The notes under the pieces were generated by a model. That model worked only from the letters and a program-made list of their open reading frames with translations, made no database searches and was not told the DNA's origin. The translations under genes and the position numbers were made by a program. A DNA stretch of 64,000 nucleotides from assembly GCA_013423325.1 (NCBI GenBank), contig BLJB01000290.1:1-64000 (forward strand), written 5' to 3'. Origin of the DNA: Usnea hakonensis (taxonomy: Eukaryota > Ascomycota > Lecanoromycetes > Lecanorales > Parmeliaceae). Below are positions 10,484 to 21,707 of the stretch, in pieces (positions within the stretch are counted from its first letter, which is position 1; every line of letters starts with the position of its first letter).

Positions 10484-11383
10484 ATGGCGGAAGCAGACCC
10501 TTCTCATAAATTCGCGCCTTTTTTCGGCATGGTATGATATTCGGATTCTTGCTACGTGGTACTCGTGCTTGGAACAATGCTAATTAATGTGCGCAGGGGG
10601 GCGTCGCATTTGCTGTAAGTTACCAGTCACCTCAACCAACTCACCCCAGCGCTACAGGCTAACATTCCGCAGATGATATTTGGATGTATGCTCTCTCTCA
10701 ATGATTCGCGATTCTAATACTAGCAAACGACTCACGGAGTGTATGCAGGTGCTGGGGCAGCATATGGCACCGCTAAATCCGGTATTGGGATCGCAGGCGT
10801 AGGGACATTCAGACCAGATTTAATAATGAAGGTCTGGCGGACACTGCCAACTATGGAATCGCCACGCTGAATATAAGGTCTACAGTCTCTAATACCGGTG
10901 GTCATGGCTGGAATCATCGCCGTATACTCCCTGGTAATAGCAGTCTTGATATCTGGAGATCTGGGACCACCCCCAGAGCAAAATTACAGCCTTTTCAGGT
11001 ACGTAAGATGCGAGGATCGACGCAACGTATGTTACTGTGGTGCTTACCTTGAGCCCTTAGCGGATTTATGCACCTTGCTGCCGGCCTATCGGTTGGTCTC
11101 ACAGGGTTAGCAGCAGGCTACGCCATTGGTGTTGTAGGCGATGCTGTCAGTAAAATATTGCTGCAGTTGAGTGCATGCCTTGAAGCTAATGGGGTAACAG
11201 GGGGTTCGGTCATACATGTTACAATCAAGAATATTCGTGGGCATGGTATTAATATTGATTTTTGGAGAGGTGTTGGGTCTTTATGGGTGAGGTTCAAGTG
11301 TTGGGGCAGCACAAAGGAACACTCAACTAACTGAAAGCAGACTTATTGTTGCTCTCATCCTGAACACAAACAGTTCTGATTGA
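10484..11383 (+). CDS. VMA11: Vacuolar H+-ATPase proteolipid subunit c'
   Basis: Membrane rotor subunit of the V-type ATPase; the c' form is specific to fungi. Eight exons: 10484..10531, 10597..10614, 10673..10685, 10749..10831, 10886..10998, 11061..11145, 11201..11286 and 11341..11383. They close in frame to 162 aa with four hydrophobic helices. Features include AGAAYGTAKSGIGIAGVGT in helix 1-2, VVMAGIIAVYSLVIAVLI, GFMHLAAGLSVGLTGLAAGY, and FGEVLGLYGLIVALILN with the proton-carrying Glu. Start MAEADPSHKFAPFFGM and the extra DLGPPPEQ loop match Vma11 rather than Vma3. Two exons are microexons of 18 and 13 nt. Most introns are 50-65 nt. Confidence 0.94.
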
Positions 11384-12144
11384 AGGTCTGTCGATGCATC
11401 TGATGGGACGGTGCTGCCAATTTGTCCTGGCTCGTGGAATCTAGTTGGCACCAGCTTTCAAGCTCGTGTTTGCTGTCATGTTATTATTGTAATTTACTCA
11501 CACCAAACAAACTCAAAATCATCAAACTACATTGCCAGAGAGAGTGTAGCTCGGCTAGGACAGTGATTTGATGTGCTATCTGTCTCGGATCTTTGATGTT
11601 TCATGGTTGTAGAAAGCTGTCTGACCACTCATGCACATATTTCCGTGATCTTGGATCTAAAAATAACAGTCATAAGTGGCTTTGTGTCTATTGAAGCATA
11701 AGGCTTGGGTTAAAAAACGTAACAAGGCGGATATAAGAATTGTATTTAACCGGTTTGCCGGATTGGAATTCTTCACTGATTTGTGATTATTATTATTATT
11801 ATTGTTACTTGAAAATTCCGAGAGTTGATGGGAAGGGAAGGCTCTAAGGAGTAAGAACTCCATTTATTCTCCTCCGTACTTTTATGGAAGGTAATCTTAT
11901 CTTACTCATACACAGTCCGATACAAAGAAGAAGAATATCCACCTCACATTCACTTTCACATCCACCACCAAAACGACCGACTAGCAATACTCTGTCGCCT
12001 GCAACAAATGGACAGAGATCTATCCGCAAATCATCGTGCAGAAGACCCTGAAATCGATAGCAACTTATTTAAGGTGTTAAACTCAGATTCCTTGCATTAA
12101 TTCCGTCTTTAAACTAGGTAAGCGGAGCGGAAAAAGCAGTCTAG
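11384..12144. other. Intergenic with (ATT)6 microsatellite
   Basis: 3' flank of VMA11 and promoter of the kinase gene. It holds a perfect ATT repeat at 11786-11803. A short antisense ORF over this repeat encodes only an Asn run and is not credible as a gene. Confidence 0.55.
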
Positions 12145-13879
12145 ATGCCAGCAGGGCTTGGCCTCAGTCCAGCCGGCTCATCGGCCATCCAATTTCACTC
12201 TACCCACGATATACCACTTCCTGAACGATGTCGCTCGCCGGCAGCCCTGCCACCGGAGGCCATTGCCAATCTCGAAAACTCGCCAAGCATCCTTCCAAGA
12301 CGACTTAGCTTGCTGCGCATCAAAATGGCGACCGCAAAGTTCAAATCCCATTTCCACGCTCCTCACGGTCATAAACTGTTCCGCACCAATAGCAGTAACT
12401 TGGCCAATGAAAAACCAATCGACGAAGAACAGAAGCAAAAAGAGAAGGACTTTATAGCCTGCTTCGAGTGCAATGGGCCTCCCTTGTCGCCAAGTCAAAT
12501 TGCAGGTAGTCCTCGCAGCAAAGAGGTCGGGGCCGCATCTAAACAATTGCGGGTCGGAGACTTTGAGCTGATCAAGACTATTGGGACTGGTAAGATCGCT
12601 GCGGGACTTCGGAAGTTGAAGCTGAACCATCTGTCCAGGCACTTTCGCGCGTGTATGGCTGTCTCGTTTAGCCGGGTCTCCAAAGGAGGGGCAGAAAGTC
12701 TTCGCTCTGAAGATACTCCGGAAAGTCGATAGTAAGTTGAGTGCCAGTATCTTTTCCTTAGAGAGAGGTTGACTTAGGTTCTACAGTCGTTCGCTTGAAG
12801 CAAGTCGAGCACATCAAGAATGAACGCAACACGCTCTCTGCTGTAGCCGGCCATCCCTTCATTACAACCATGATTACCAGCTTCTCGGACCGGGACTGTC
12901 TATATATGCTAGTCCGCAACCCAAGTCCAGTACTCTGACTCTCCGGCTGACCATTTGAAGCTTGACTATTGCCCTGGAGGCGAGGTCTTTACATACTTGC
13001 GAAGAGCACGCCGCTTTGACGAAGAAACTTCACGTTTCTATGGTGCGGAGATTGTACTAATACTGGAGTTCCTGCATGATATGAAGGGCATTGCGTATCG
13101 CGATTTGAAACCAGAGAACATTCTTCTCGACTCCGAGGGTCACCTGAAGCTCGTGGATTTCGGATTTGCTAAGGAGATCGCGAATCGTACGCTGACTGTA
13201 AGACTTGGCATTGGATAATCAGCTAACCTTTTATGTAGGAGAGACCTACACTCTCTGTGGGACCCCAGAATACCTGGCCCCAGAAGTCATTCGGAATTCA
13301 GGTAAACTCGCGTTCATTAAGCCCTTCTTTTCAGGTCTCCTCACATGATGCTTGTTCTTCGAGTCTTCATTCATCTGACTATAATTAGGGCACGCAACTG
13401 CTGTCGATTGGTGGGCTTTTGGTATCCTTATCTACGAGTTTCTTGTTGGACAGCCGCCATTCTGGAATCAGAATCCAATGAAGATCTATGAGCTGTAAGT
13501 TCGTTTACCCTTTGCACCCCATTCCATGCTGACGATGCGAACCAGTATCGTAGAGGGAAAGATCAAGTACCCTCAGTGGATGTCATCGGATGCCCGCGAC
13601 CTGATTAGCAGCCTTTGTACCGTTAACCCATCCCAGCGGCTTGGCAACATTTCCACCGGTGGTGTTAATGGCACTGCTCTTGTGAAATCTCACCCATTTT
13701 TTAAGACGATTGACTGGGACGCCTTATACCATCGAAAGATCAAAGGCCCAATTATCCCGAAGGTCAAACACGCAGCTGACGCTAGTAATTTTGATAATTA
13801 CGATCCCCCTTCGGAAAGCCAAAGCACTTACACCAAGGATATGGCGCAGAAGTACGATCACGAATTCAAAGATTTTTGA
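12145..13879 (+). CDS. cAMP-dependent protein kinase catalytic subunit-like AGC kinase
   Basis: Seven exons (12145..12589, 12639..12731, 12787..12911, 12961..13186, 13239..13301, 13389..13494, 13546..13879) close in frame to 463 aa. After a roughly 130-residue N-terminal extension come the glycine loop TIGTGTFARVWL, FALKILRKVD with the ATP-binding Lys, ERNTLSAVAGHPF, catalytic YRDLKPEN, DFGFAK, the activation loop TYTLCGTPEYLAPEV and DWWAFGILIYEF. The protein ends in HEFKDF, the FxxF hydrophobic motif of PKA. The sequence is closer to the second fungal catalytic subunit (PkaC2/PkaB type) than to canonical C1, which is an inference. The ATG at 12325 (MATAKFKSHF) is an alternative start. Confidence 0.88.
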
Positions 13880-14302
13880 GTAAACGGTGTCGGCGCAACG
13901 AGGAGATGCTCATGAACATACAGGGGAGAGGTCTTGCTAAGGCGTTTGAAATGCATTGTGTGGACTATGCGTGACTCCAACTGTCTTCAATAAAGTCATG
14001 TAATACCGTAGCTATAGGAGGTATGCATGCGCAAAATTATCTTAGAGGCGATGGTAGAATGACGAAAATGCATCGCCCTCTACCTTTTAAAAATCGCAAT
14101 TGGTGCATTTAAGCTTCAAATCGCGTAGACGGGTAAACCCCGGTGTCTTGAGCTATTGTCACATTGTCATATATGCCGTACCTGACCTTAGTCACCTTAC
14201 CGTTGTAATGCACGAGGATTCAGCGCCGCGAGTTGAGCCCCATCCTTTTTGAAAAAAGCCTGACCGAGGACGGAATTTCAACTCCGTGCGCGCTTGCCTT
14301 TG
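13880..14302. other. Intergenic between kinase and Acinus-like gene
   Basis: 423 bp holding the kinase 3' flank and the promoter of the next gene. No coding pattern or repeat is seen. Confidence 0.45.
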
Positions 14303-16240
14303 ATGATGCCAGACTATGAAAAGCTTACTGTTGTCAAACTTCGCGATGAGCTTACAGCTCGTGGACTCCCCAAGACAGGCTTGAAGGCAGCGCTTGTCCA
14401 GAGACTAATTGAGGCCGACGCGCAATCCGAGAAAACAGAACCAACCGCGAGCAAACTTTCTGAGACCAGTAGAGAAGATGGGGCCGCGATACAGGCTGCT
14501 GGCTCAGGACATCCGAGAGGGTCCAGGGACGATGATCACACAGCAGATGACGTGCCGCAGTCTAAGAAGCAAGACAAAGACACAAATGGATTGGAAGCTG
14601 CAGATGTGGCGATTGATGATGCGCCTCTTTACGAGCGAAACGTAATGTTGCAGACACGACCTCAAAAGGAAGTGCAAGAAGCAGAGCAACTTGGGGACCA
14701 GGCGTCAGGCAATTCCATAGAGCCGCATGGACATGTGTTTTCGCAAAACGGCACCTTGGGTGAAGAGCTATCCAAAGAATCGGACGAGAGCGCCATTGAG
14801 CCAGACCTCGGTATATTTGTTCCTGTCCAAACGCAGAGAAACATACGGGAGATGCAGGTCTCTGAGGATAACATTGCGGAGTCAACCCAAACGATGCTCA
14901 CAGGCGATGAGGTCTCCGAGGACTCTCGCAAGAGGAAACGGCGAAGTCAAAGTCCACCTCCATCGTCTATGGAAAACACCCAGAAAAGATTAAAGGCAGA
15001 TAATAGCAGACCCCTAGTAGAACTTCCAGAAGATATCATAACAGAACATACTGGTACAGAACAGAGTGATCCTCGGGCCAATGGCCATACATACACCAGC
15101 GGGAAAAGCGAAGGCATCAAGGCCAGTAAATGCCCTACAGTGGGACACATCGACAGTGATCATAGCATTCAACATCCACGAATCGAAGATTCCGCATTAA
15201 GTGAGATGGGCACACCGAAGGAGAAGGTCGTTGCGCCTACAGAGGTCCAGAATCTGGAACCGCCAGTAAATCCATTACCACCAGACACTCGATTTAAAAA
15301 CCTTTTTACGGCTCCTGCCAATCTGGGGCCGGCATCCCAGCAGCACAATTTCCTGGACGCCGAGGACAAAACAGTCATCCCCGCCGTCCATCCGGCTACA
15401 TCTGCTTTATACATCCGCGAACTTATGCGTCCGTTGAAGATTGAAAGTCTAAGGGATCATCTTATAGCGCTTGCAACGCCGCCTGATACTACTGTTGATC
15501 CAGATATCGTAACGGACTTCTTCCTTGATTCCGTACGCACTCACTGCTTCGTGGGGTTTGAAAATATTTCCGCAGCATCCAGGGTTCGTTCTGGATTGCA
15601 TGATCGGGTCTGGCCAAACGAACGAGACAGGCGGCAGCTCTGGGTTGACTTTGTGCCCGAAGAGAAGCTCAAAAAGTGGATCGATGTCGAGCAAACAGCG
15701 GGTACTGGTCGGGGGCAACCATCCAAGCGGTGGGAGGTTGTTTATGAGGATGAAGGAGATGGTATCAAAGCATACTTGCAAGAAGTGGGCTCGAATGGTG
15801 GAGGGTTTCGAGCTGCGCAAAGTTCCAAGATGGATGCCGGCGAAAGCCTGCGGGTTACACCACCATCCGGACCTCGAATCAGCGCATCAGAGCCGCGGAC
15901 TTCCCAAACCAAGCTAGACGGCGGGAAAGGATTTAAAGCGCTTGACGACCTTTTCAGGTCGACTGCTGCGAAGCCAAAGCTTTACTACTTGCCTGTCTCT
16001 AAGGTCGAAGCAGATCGAAGACTGGCCAAGCTCGCGGAAGGTCGAGGCGGAGGTCGTGGTGATGAGATGAGAAGATTTTCGTTCGAGGAAGGCTCCCTAG
16101 TAGACAATGGCCCAGAGTTCGGGAGAGGTGGGTATGGAAGGAGAGGGGGATATTTAGGAAGCTTTCGCGGGAGAGGTAGAGGTCCTAGAGGGGATGCTCC
16201 ACGCGGAGATAGCTGGAGGGACAGGCGATCCGGGTATTGA
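14303..16240 (+). CDS. Acinus-like SAP-domain protein with RSB motif
   Basis: Intronless, 645 aa. The SAP domain is at residues 5-40 (YEKLTVVKLRDELTARGLPK, then TGLKAALVQRLI). A long acidic disordered middle follows, with a bipartite basic patch RKRKRRS near 215. A conserved globular segment is at about 330-490 (FKNLFTAPANLGPASQQHNF, then a divergent RNA-recognition-like fold). Near 550 is the RSB motif LDDLFRSTAAKPKLYYLPVS, which in animal Acinus binds RNPS1 and SAP18 in the ASAP complex on spliced mRNA. The tail is RGG-rich. Role in splicing or mRNA metabolism in the nucleus is inferred from family. The start is the ATG at 14303, with another Met immediately after. Confidence 0.85.
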   Translation: MMPDYEKLTVVKLRDELTARGLPKTGLKAALVQRLIEADAQSEKTEPTASKLSETSREDGAAIQAAGSGHPRGSRDDDHTADDVPQSKKQDKDTNGLEAADVAIDDAPLYERNVMLQTRPQKEVQEAEQLGDQASGNSIEPHGHVFSQNGTLGEELSKESDESAIEPDLGIFVPVQTQRNIREMQVSEDNIAESTQTMLTGDEVSEDSRKRKRRSQSPPPSSMENTQKRLKADNSRPLVELPEDIITEHTGTEQSDPRANGHTYTSGKSEGIKASKCPTVGHIDSDHSIQHPRIEDSALSEMGTPKEKVVAPTEVQNLEPPVNPLPPDTRFKNLFTAPANLGPASQQHNFLDAEDKTVIPAVHPATSALYIRELMRPLKIESLRDHLIALATPPDTTVDPDIVTDFFLDSVRTHCFVGFENISAASRVRSGLHDRVWPNERDRRQLWVDFVPEEKLKKWIDVEQTAGTGRGQPSKRWEVVYEDEGDGIKAYLQEVGSNGGGFRAAQSSKMDAGESLRVTPPSGPRISASEPRTSQTKLDGGKGFKALDDLFRSTAAKPKLYYLPVSKVEADRRLAKLAEGRGGGRGDEMRRFSFEEGSLVDNGPEFGRGGYGRRGGYLGSFRGRGRGPRGDAPRGDSWRDRRSGY

Positions 16241-17602
16241 AAGTCAATACTTTATACCATCATATCGGATTGCAGAGCTCTTGGCAGCGGATATTCTATC
16301 CCCCAAAAAGGGTGTTGTTGGGCTGGATAGTGGCATAATGCCACCTATCTGGCAGTGATTTGAAATTTGGAGTGGCCAAATACCGTCCCATAAGAATACT
16401 AGGTGCTCTCCTTGTAACACCATCCTCTAGTGCCAGAAACTTTTTTTTTTGGCACAACGCCACTGCCCAAGTCTGCTTTCAGGAAACAAGATCTTATGAG
16501 GCAGTCCTCATACAAAGCTGCCATCATCTACTTGTAGACTCACTTTTGATCCCAAAAAGCTCTATGATGTACTTCTTCAATGTCTTCACACTGCTGTCCC
16601 AGAGCCTGTACGCATCAAAAATCGACCGGCTTGTACATACATATGTCAGCGCCGTGCATGCCCTAAAAGGTCCAGCTGAACCCCAAAGCTTCAACCCAAT
16701 GTCAATGAGAATGACAAAAACGACAAAAACGATTATGATTAGGTCAAGGATAGTGTGGAGATGCGACCTCTTGTAAATAGCCTAATCTCTATTTCACATT
16801 ATACCCCGACAACTCGTACTCGTATCAGCAGGGAAGTAGCGTCAGAGGACGGTGGCTATGAATACCTTAGATATACACATGTATCCCCCTCAAACCCTTA
16901 AGGCCTGGTGATGACGATTCTCTTCCTCATCCTAAATCTAGACAGACATCATTTTTGCGACAATAGCACGTTTTTTCAATCGTGAACTATCAAAGCGCTT
17001 GCCGGTAGCGAAGTAGTACGATGAAAAGGATGAAAGGACAGGCTGAGTGCGTCTAGCTCCTTTGCTTCAATCCTTATATGATAGAGACTGGTCGATTGAT
17101 AAAGTGAAATAAATTTCTTCTCGTTTCCAACAGAGGGAGGAGAAGTGGAACGAGAGCGAGGCAGCGGGGAAGTTTAAATACGCGATTGGAGACTTGGAGT
17201 TCGAGAGCGTCAATTTTAGCGTGCTGATTAAGTCGACAGCCTTGGTAGTTGGTAGTTTAGCAAGCTTCGTTTGACTTCACTTGACTTTGAGACAGCTCTC
17301 CATCAATCCCTACAGTGTGCACACTGCTTCCTACGAGTTTGGGTTCGCATGCTAACGACTGCATAGTATCGCTGGCGTCTCATATCAGAATCTGCGACCT
17401 TGCGACCTCTAGGGCCAAAAGCGAAACAAAGGAATAACCCCTGTACCGCTCTCGTACCCATATTCGAGCGCACGAATTCTTTTACGCCCGCAACTCTTCC
17501 TCGCCTGTCTTCAAAGTCTTACTAAACTCCTCACCATATTCCTAGATCCGACATTCGGAAAGTGAAGCGTATTCTGGGTAACAGAGACCTCGGCAACAGT
17601 AG
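16241..17602. other. Long intergenic region
   Basis: 1.36 kb with no recognisable gene. It contains a 10-T run at 16441-16450. A rightward open stretch at 16360-16776 shows no family resemblance and biased low-complexity codons, so I leave it uncalled. The right part probably holds the promoter, 5' UTR and perhaps leading exon of the DUF300 gene. Confidence 0.45.
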
Positions 17603-17707
17603 CACTACCCCGGCTCCCACAACGATACAGGCAGCACGACTCGGCTGGAGTGGCTAAACAAAAACCTTGAAGACTTTCGTGTCAGCGGTGGAGGCTCTGG
17701 TCACGAG

Positions 17708-19645
17708 ATGGTGTGGACGAAGTGTAATTCAACGCTTGAATATGAAAAGAGTATGTTTGCTGGAAAATTGCATCGAACCATAAGACTCTGATCATATACC
17801 TTAGTCAACGAGACCAAGCTATGGCATGGCTTGGAGTTCCACCATTTCGGCCTGATACTCTCTGCGCTATTCGGTCTCATCTCGGTCCTTATGTCTTCCT
17901 ATCTCATATGGCGACACTGCACCCATTACCTAAAGCCATGGGAACAACGGCAGTAAGTCGACCAGCGCTTGTTCCGTGCGCTCCAAAATTAATAGTTATC
18001 AGTATCATAAGGGTTCTCTTCATGGTTCCCATCTATTCGGTTGTCTCTTTCCTATCATACTTATTTTACACGCGCGCAGTGTATTTCGAAGTGATCAGGG
18101 ATTGCTACGAAGCTTTCGCAATTGCAAGCTTTTTCTCCTTGCTTTGCGCATATATTGCACCGGATTTACATAACCAGAAGGACTTCTTCCGGAAGTTACA
18201 GCCCAGAGGCTGGGTTTGGCCAATATCCTGGTGGAAGAAGTGTTGTGGGGGCGAATCAGGAATCTGGAGGACACCGAGAAGTGGATTAACGTGGTTCAAT
18301 GTGAGTGGTAGTGTGAATAGTTCGAGTACTATTGTGAAGCTGATCTGGTCTGTAGATAGTTTGGTTTAGCGTCTTTCAGTACTGCTTCGTCCGAGTGTTT
18401 ATGACCTTGGTCGCAGTCATCACACAGGCTGTTGGCAGGTATTGTCTAGAATCTCTCAGCCCGGCTTTTGCCCACATTTGGGTAAGCTATAATTACCCCA
18501 AAGCCCAAAGCACAACCAATTAATGTTTTTAGGTCATGGTCATTGAGGGAGCTTGCGTATCTGTAGCGATGTACTCTCTCATCCAGTTCTATATTCAGCT
18601 CCGGCACGACCTTGCGATACATAGCCCGTTTCTCAAAGTCGTCGCGATCAAGCTCGTCATCTTCCTTTCTTTCTGGCAGACCGTAAGTTGATCTGGTATC
18701 GCCTTTTTAAATCACAAGATTGATGCGTTCCCGCAGCTCATCATATCCTTTATCACCTCCGTTGGCGCCATCAAACCATCGACTCGCATCCAAACACCCG
18801 ATATCAAAATCGGCATTCCTTCCATGCTTCTCTGCATTGAAATGGCGATATTCAGCGTCTTTCATCTCTGGGCCTTCCCTTGGAAAGTCTACGACGTGCG
18901 GCGCTCTCATATCGTGGCCTCAGAATCCGCCGCAGGTTTCTTTCCGGATCCAAAGACGGCTTACCATGGCGGACTTTTTGGCACCAAAGCTCTCATGGAC
19001 GCCTTCAATCCTTGGGATATCATCAAAGCCGTGGGCAGAGGTTTCAATTGGGCTTTCGTCGGCCGGAAAACGCGCACTGAAGATATAAGCTACAAGAATT
19101 CTGCCCAAGGAACGGGTCTCGGTCTCGAACCTACCAGAAATCAGATTACAGCTTTTGAGACTGGCATCCATTCCTTTGATGGCACTGACAGACCCTCTCA
19201 CCCTTTTGTCCAGGGTGGCAAACCTAGTAGATATCAGCCGCTTTCTGAAGAAGAGGATTCTGACCGTCTACTTGCACACGCCCAATCGAACCCAGAAGCG
19301 CCATACCCTCGCCCCATGGAACGACTTCCTCACTTCAACGCTAGTGCCGGTGGAGACATAGGCACCATGGGCACATATGACCCTCCAAATCCCCGCGCCC
19401 CCGCAAGGCATCAAGAACATGGACAGGAGTATGCCGTCACGGATCTGAGGAGTCTTGACGAACAGGATACAGGTTATCATGGCGCACGAGGTAGGGTGAC
19501 GCCTGTACCACCACCAGACCCGCACCCTTTGGGCCCGCCAGGAGCGACGACTCATAGGAATGAGTGGGACTTGTGGGACGGAGCACGGGAGAATGAGCGA
19601 GACCTCGGCGGTGGAGACCATGGTATTGGTGACAACAGATTTTAG
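17708..19645 (+). CDS. Organic solute transporter Ost-alpha/TMEM184 (DUF300) family membrane protein
   Basis: Exons 17708..17750, 17805..17952, 18003..18300, 18356..18481, 18533..18682 and 18737..19645 close in frame to 557 aa. Family signatures are LKPWEQR before the second helix, IIRVLFMVPIYSVVSFLSYL, CYEAFAIASFFSLL, FLSFWQT, and a seven-helix hydrophobic pattern to about residue 300. The last 250 residues are a hydrophilic, Pro-rich cytosolic tail. The exact start is uncertain. The frame stays open back to 17603 and codes a plausible lumenal leader (SHNDTGSTTRLEWLNKN), so an upstream exon or start is possible. Function in fungi is not firmly known. Confidence 0.85.
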
Positions 19646-20501
19646 ATGACGGCTTCAATACCCAGGAACACAATCTTGCCACAACCTGAAGAGCGGGCGT
19701 TTACCCGAGGGATATACCATTTTGCGGCAAGGAATCTACGGATTTGTTACCAACGGGCTGAGCAGCGAGCAGCGAGCACACTCAAATCCAAACGAGTCAA
19801 CGAGACAGCAGTCTTAAATGCGTTTGTTATGAAATCCATGCGTCTGTCTAGCATATTGCTCTCCTGAAGACGAAGTCGAGCTTGCCCGGGCTCCTCTATG
19901 CAGATGAAGCACCGAAGCTCTGCCATCTATGAGTGGACGAGAAGGACACTACCTGGTTTGAACAGAGCTTTGATTGGTATGACCACAAGCTCCATGAAAA
20001 CACACGCTTGGAACATCAAAGAAGACGCCTGTTAAGGCATCTGCTGTGTAGAAAGAGCGAGCTGTGTAGAAAGCTGGCTCGTCGATTACAGCTTAATCGT
20101 GTGATTGATTGATTGAAAAAGGGATGAATGGATTGATCATCCACGCCAGCTCGACAGTTCAAACCTTATCGCCCGATGCATGCATTTACCGATCAAAGTT
20201 TCCATTCACGTTCCAAAGCTCCGTACCTGATGCCACAATGATATGCACTGTACCATATGCTGGAATGCCAAATTCGAAGAAATGAGTCCACAAGATTCAG
20301 CCCTTGAAACTTGATGTCTCGAAATTAAAAAGGAATCGCCCCCCCATTCGCCATGAATTCTATTTCTTTCGTAAGTCGAGTCTGTAGGAGGAATAAGCTT
20401 TGTCGAGCTGTCTATACTTTTGCAACAGGTTTGAAATTGTAGCTGAATTTCTGACGAAATAAAGCGCGGATTGGCCGGGTACTGGAATGCCGTAGCGCTG
20501 C
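19646..20501. other. Intergenic, convergent 3' flanks
   Basis: 856 bp between the rightward DUF300 gene and the leftward GT32 gene. No coding pattern is seen. Confidence 0.45.
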
Positions 20502-21707
20502 TCACTGGCCCTCACGTTCAGGATGTATTCTTTCGGATTCAGGCTTCCAAGTCCCTTTGGAGAGGCGCATTAGCTTGATTTCTCTCCAAAGTCACATCGG
20601 TCATCACAAACCTTCAAAGTCATGCTTCACGAAGGCCATCGGGTCATCCGGCTCCTTTGCGCCCATTTGCTGCACTCCAGGACTGAAGCTCGTAATTGGT
20701 AGGACGACGACGTCGCCCACTTTTTTCGCCGTCTCCATACCTGTGAAAGCCTCCCACGTGACGTTTTTCCCATCCATCTTGAAGAAAGTAGGGTCATTCA
20801 AATAGTTGAATATAGCATCGGTCCACACAGCCGGCCCGGTAAATTCGACGATACTTTTGTCAAACTTGTTGACTTTGAGTACGCCCTTTTTCTTCATTCG
20901 AAGCGCATCTTCGGTGATGGTTGCAACGATGTCGCGGAGCACAGGATGACCTGGTTTCGCCTGAATGGTCCACTGGCAGAATTGGATACGGCGGGAGTAC
21001 CAGTCTTTCCAGTCTGTGCGATTCGGATCGGCTTCGATGCCAACGATCAGGCCAATCGAAGATCGCGGAACCTCTTCAGGAATCCAGTCCGTTGTTGACC
21101 TCAGGGCGGTCGTGTCAATGTCTGTGTAGATGCCGCCACGCGCAAGTAGGATCAAGTAGCGGAAGAAATCGGCCTTCAGGACGGCCAGTGGTAACGATTG
21201 GTAGGCGTCGAGCACTTCCGGCACGGAAGCATACAGATGTTTTAGTAGGTACACCGCTGCTTCATCGGTGACGACTTCGTGAACGAAACCTGGATGCAGC
21301 TCGGACCAACTTGCCTCTGCTGGCCGGAATGTCTCTCCAAAGTCACCAGATGCAGGAGTATATTTCCATGTCTGCCAAATGTACGCTGGGAATTTGCCCG
21401 CCCTATCATATGGGAATTGGTATTGGAGTTGCTCCCGTAGCCCCTTGGTGACAATTTCAGTCAGTGGCTGTTGAGCGTCATCCTTTTTGTTGGAGCCGTG
21501 TCGGGGAGGAGGATAGGGCCTTGACGCAGTATCCGCTTTTGCAGGTACTCCTGTCGTTGCAGGATATGCCATGCCATCGAAGTCGGCTTTGAAGACCTCT
21601 GCCGTTTTCGCTAGGGTAGTGGACGTCGCAGAGCGAGATGAGTGTAGCAGATAGACAGCAGTAAGCAGGAAGACTGCTAGTACTGCTGATTTGCGCAACG
21701 TGAACAT
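20502..21707 (-). CDS. GT32 mannosyltransferase, OCH1-like
   Basis: Golgi type II membrane glycosyltransferase that probably adds alpha-1,6-mannose to N-glycans or acts on sphingolipid mannosylation. Exons 21707..20612 and 20554..20502 give 382 aa. A short cytosolic stretch (MFTLRKSA) precedes one membrane anchor (about 8-22). The GT32 core reads FPAYIWQTWKYTP and VLKADFFRYLILLARGGIYT followed by DID, the metal-binding DxD. The small second exon replaces a premature stop with GTWKPESERIHPEREGQ. OCH1-like is preferred over SUR1/CSH1 because of the single N-terminal anchor and the IWQTWK form, but the acceptor is not certain. Confidence 0.88.

Noticed and set aside
11657..11863. Minus-strand ORF with an Asn run
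   Set aside because: The Asn run is just the translated ATT microsatellite.
16360..16776. 138-codon ORF right of the Acinus-like gene
   Set aside because: No family resemblance, low-complexity AC-rich end, and no splice or start context.
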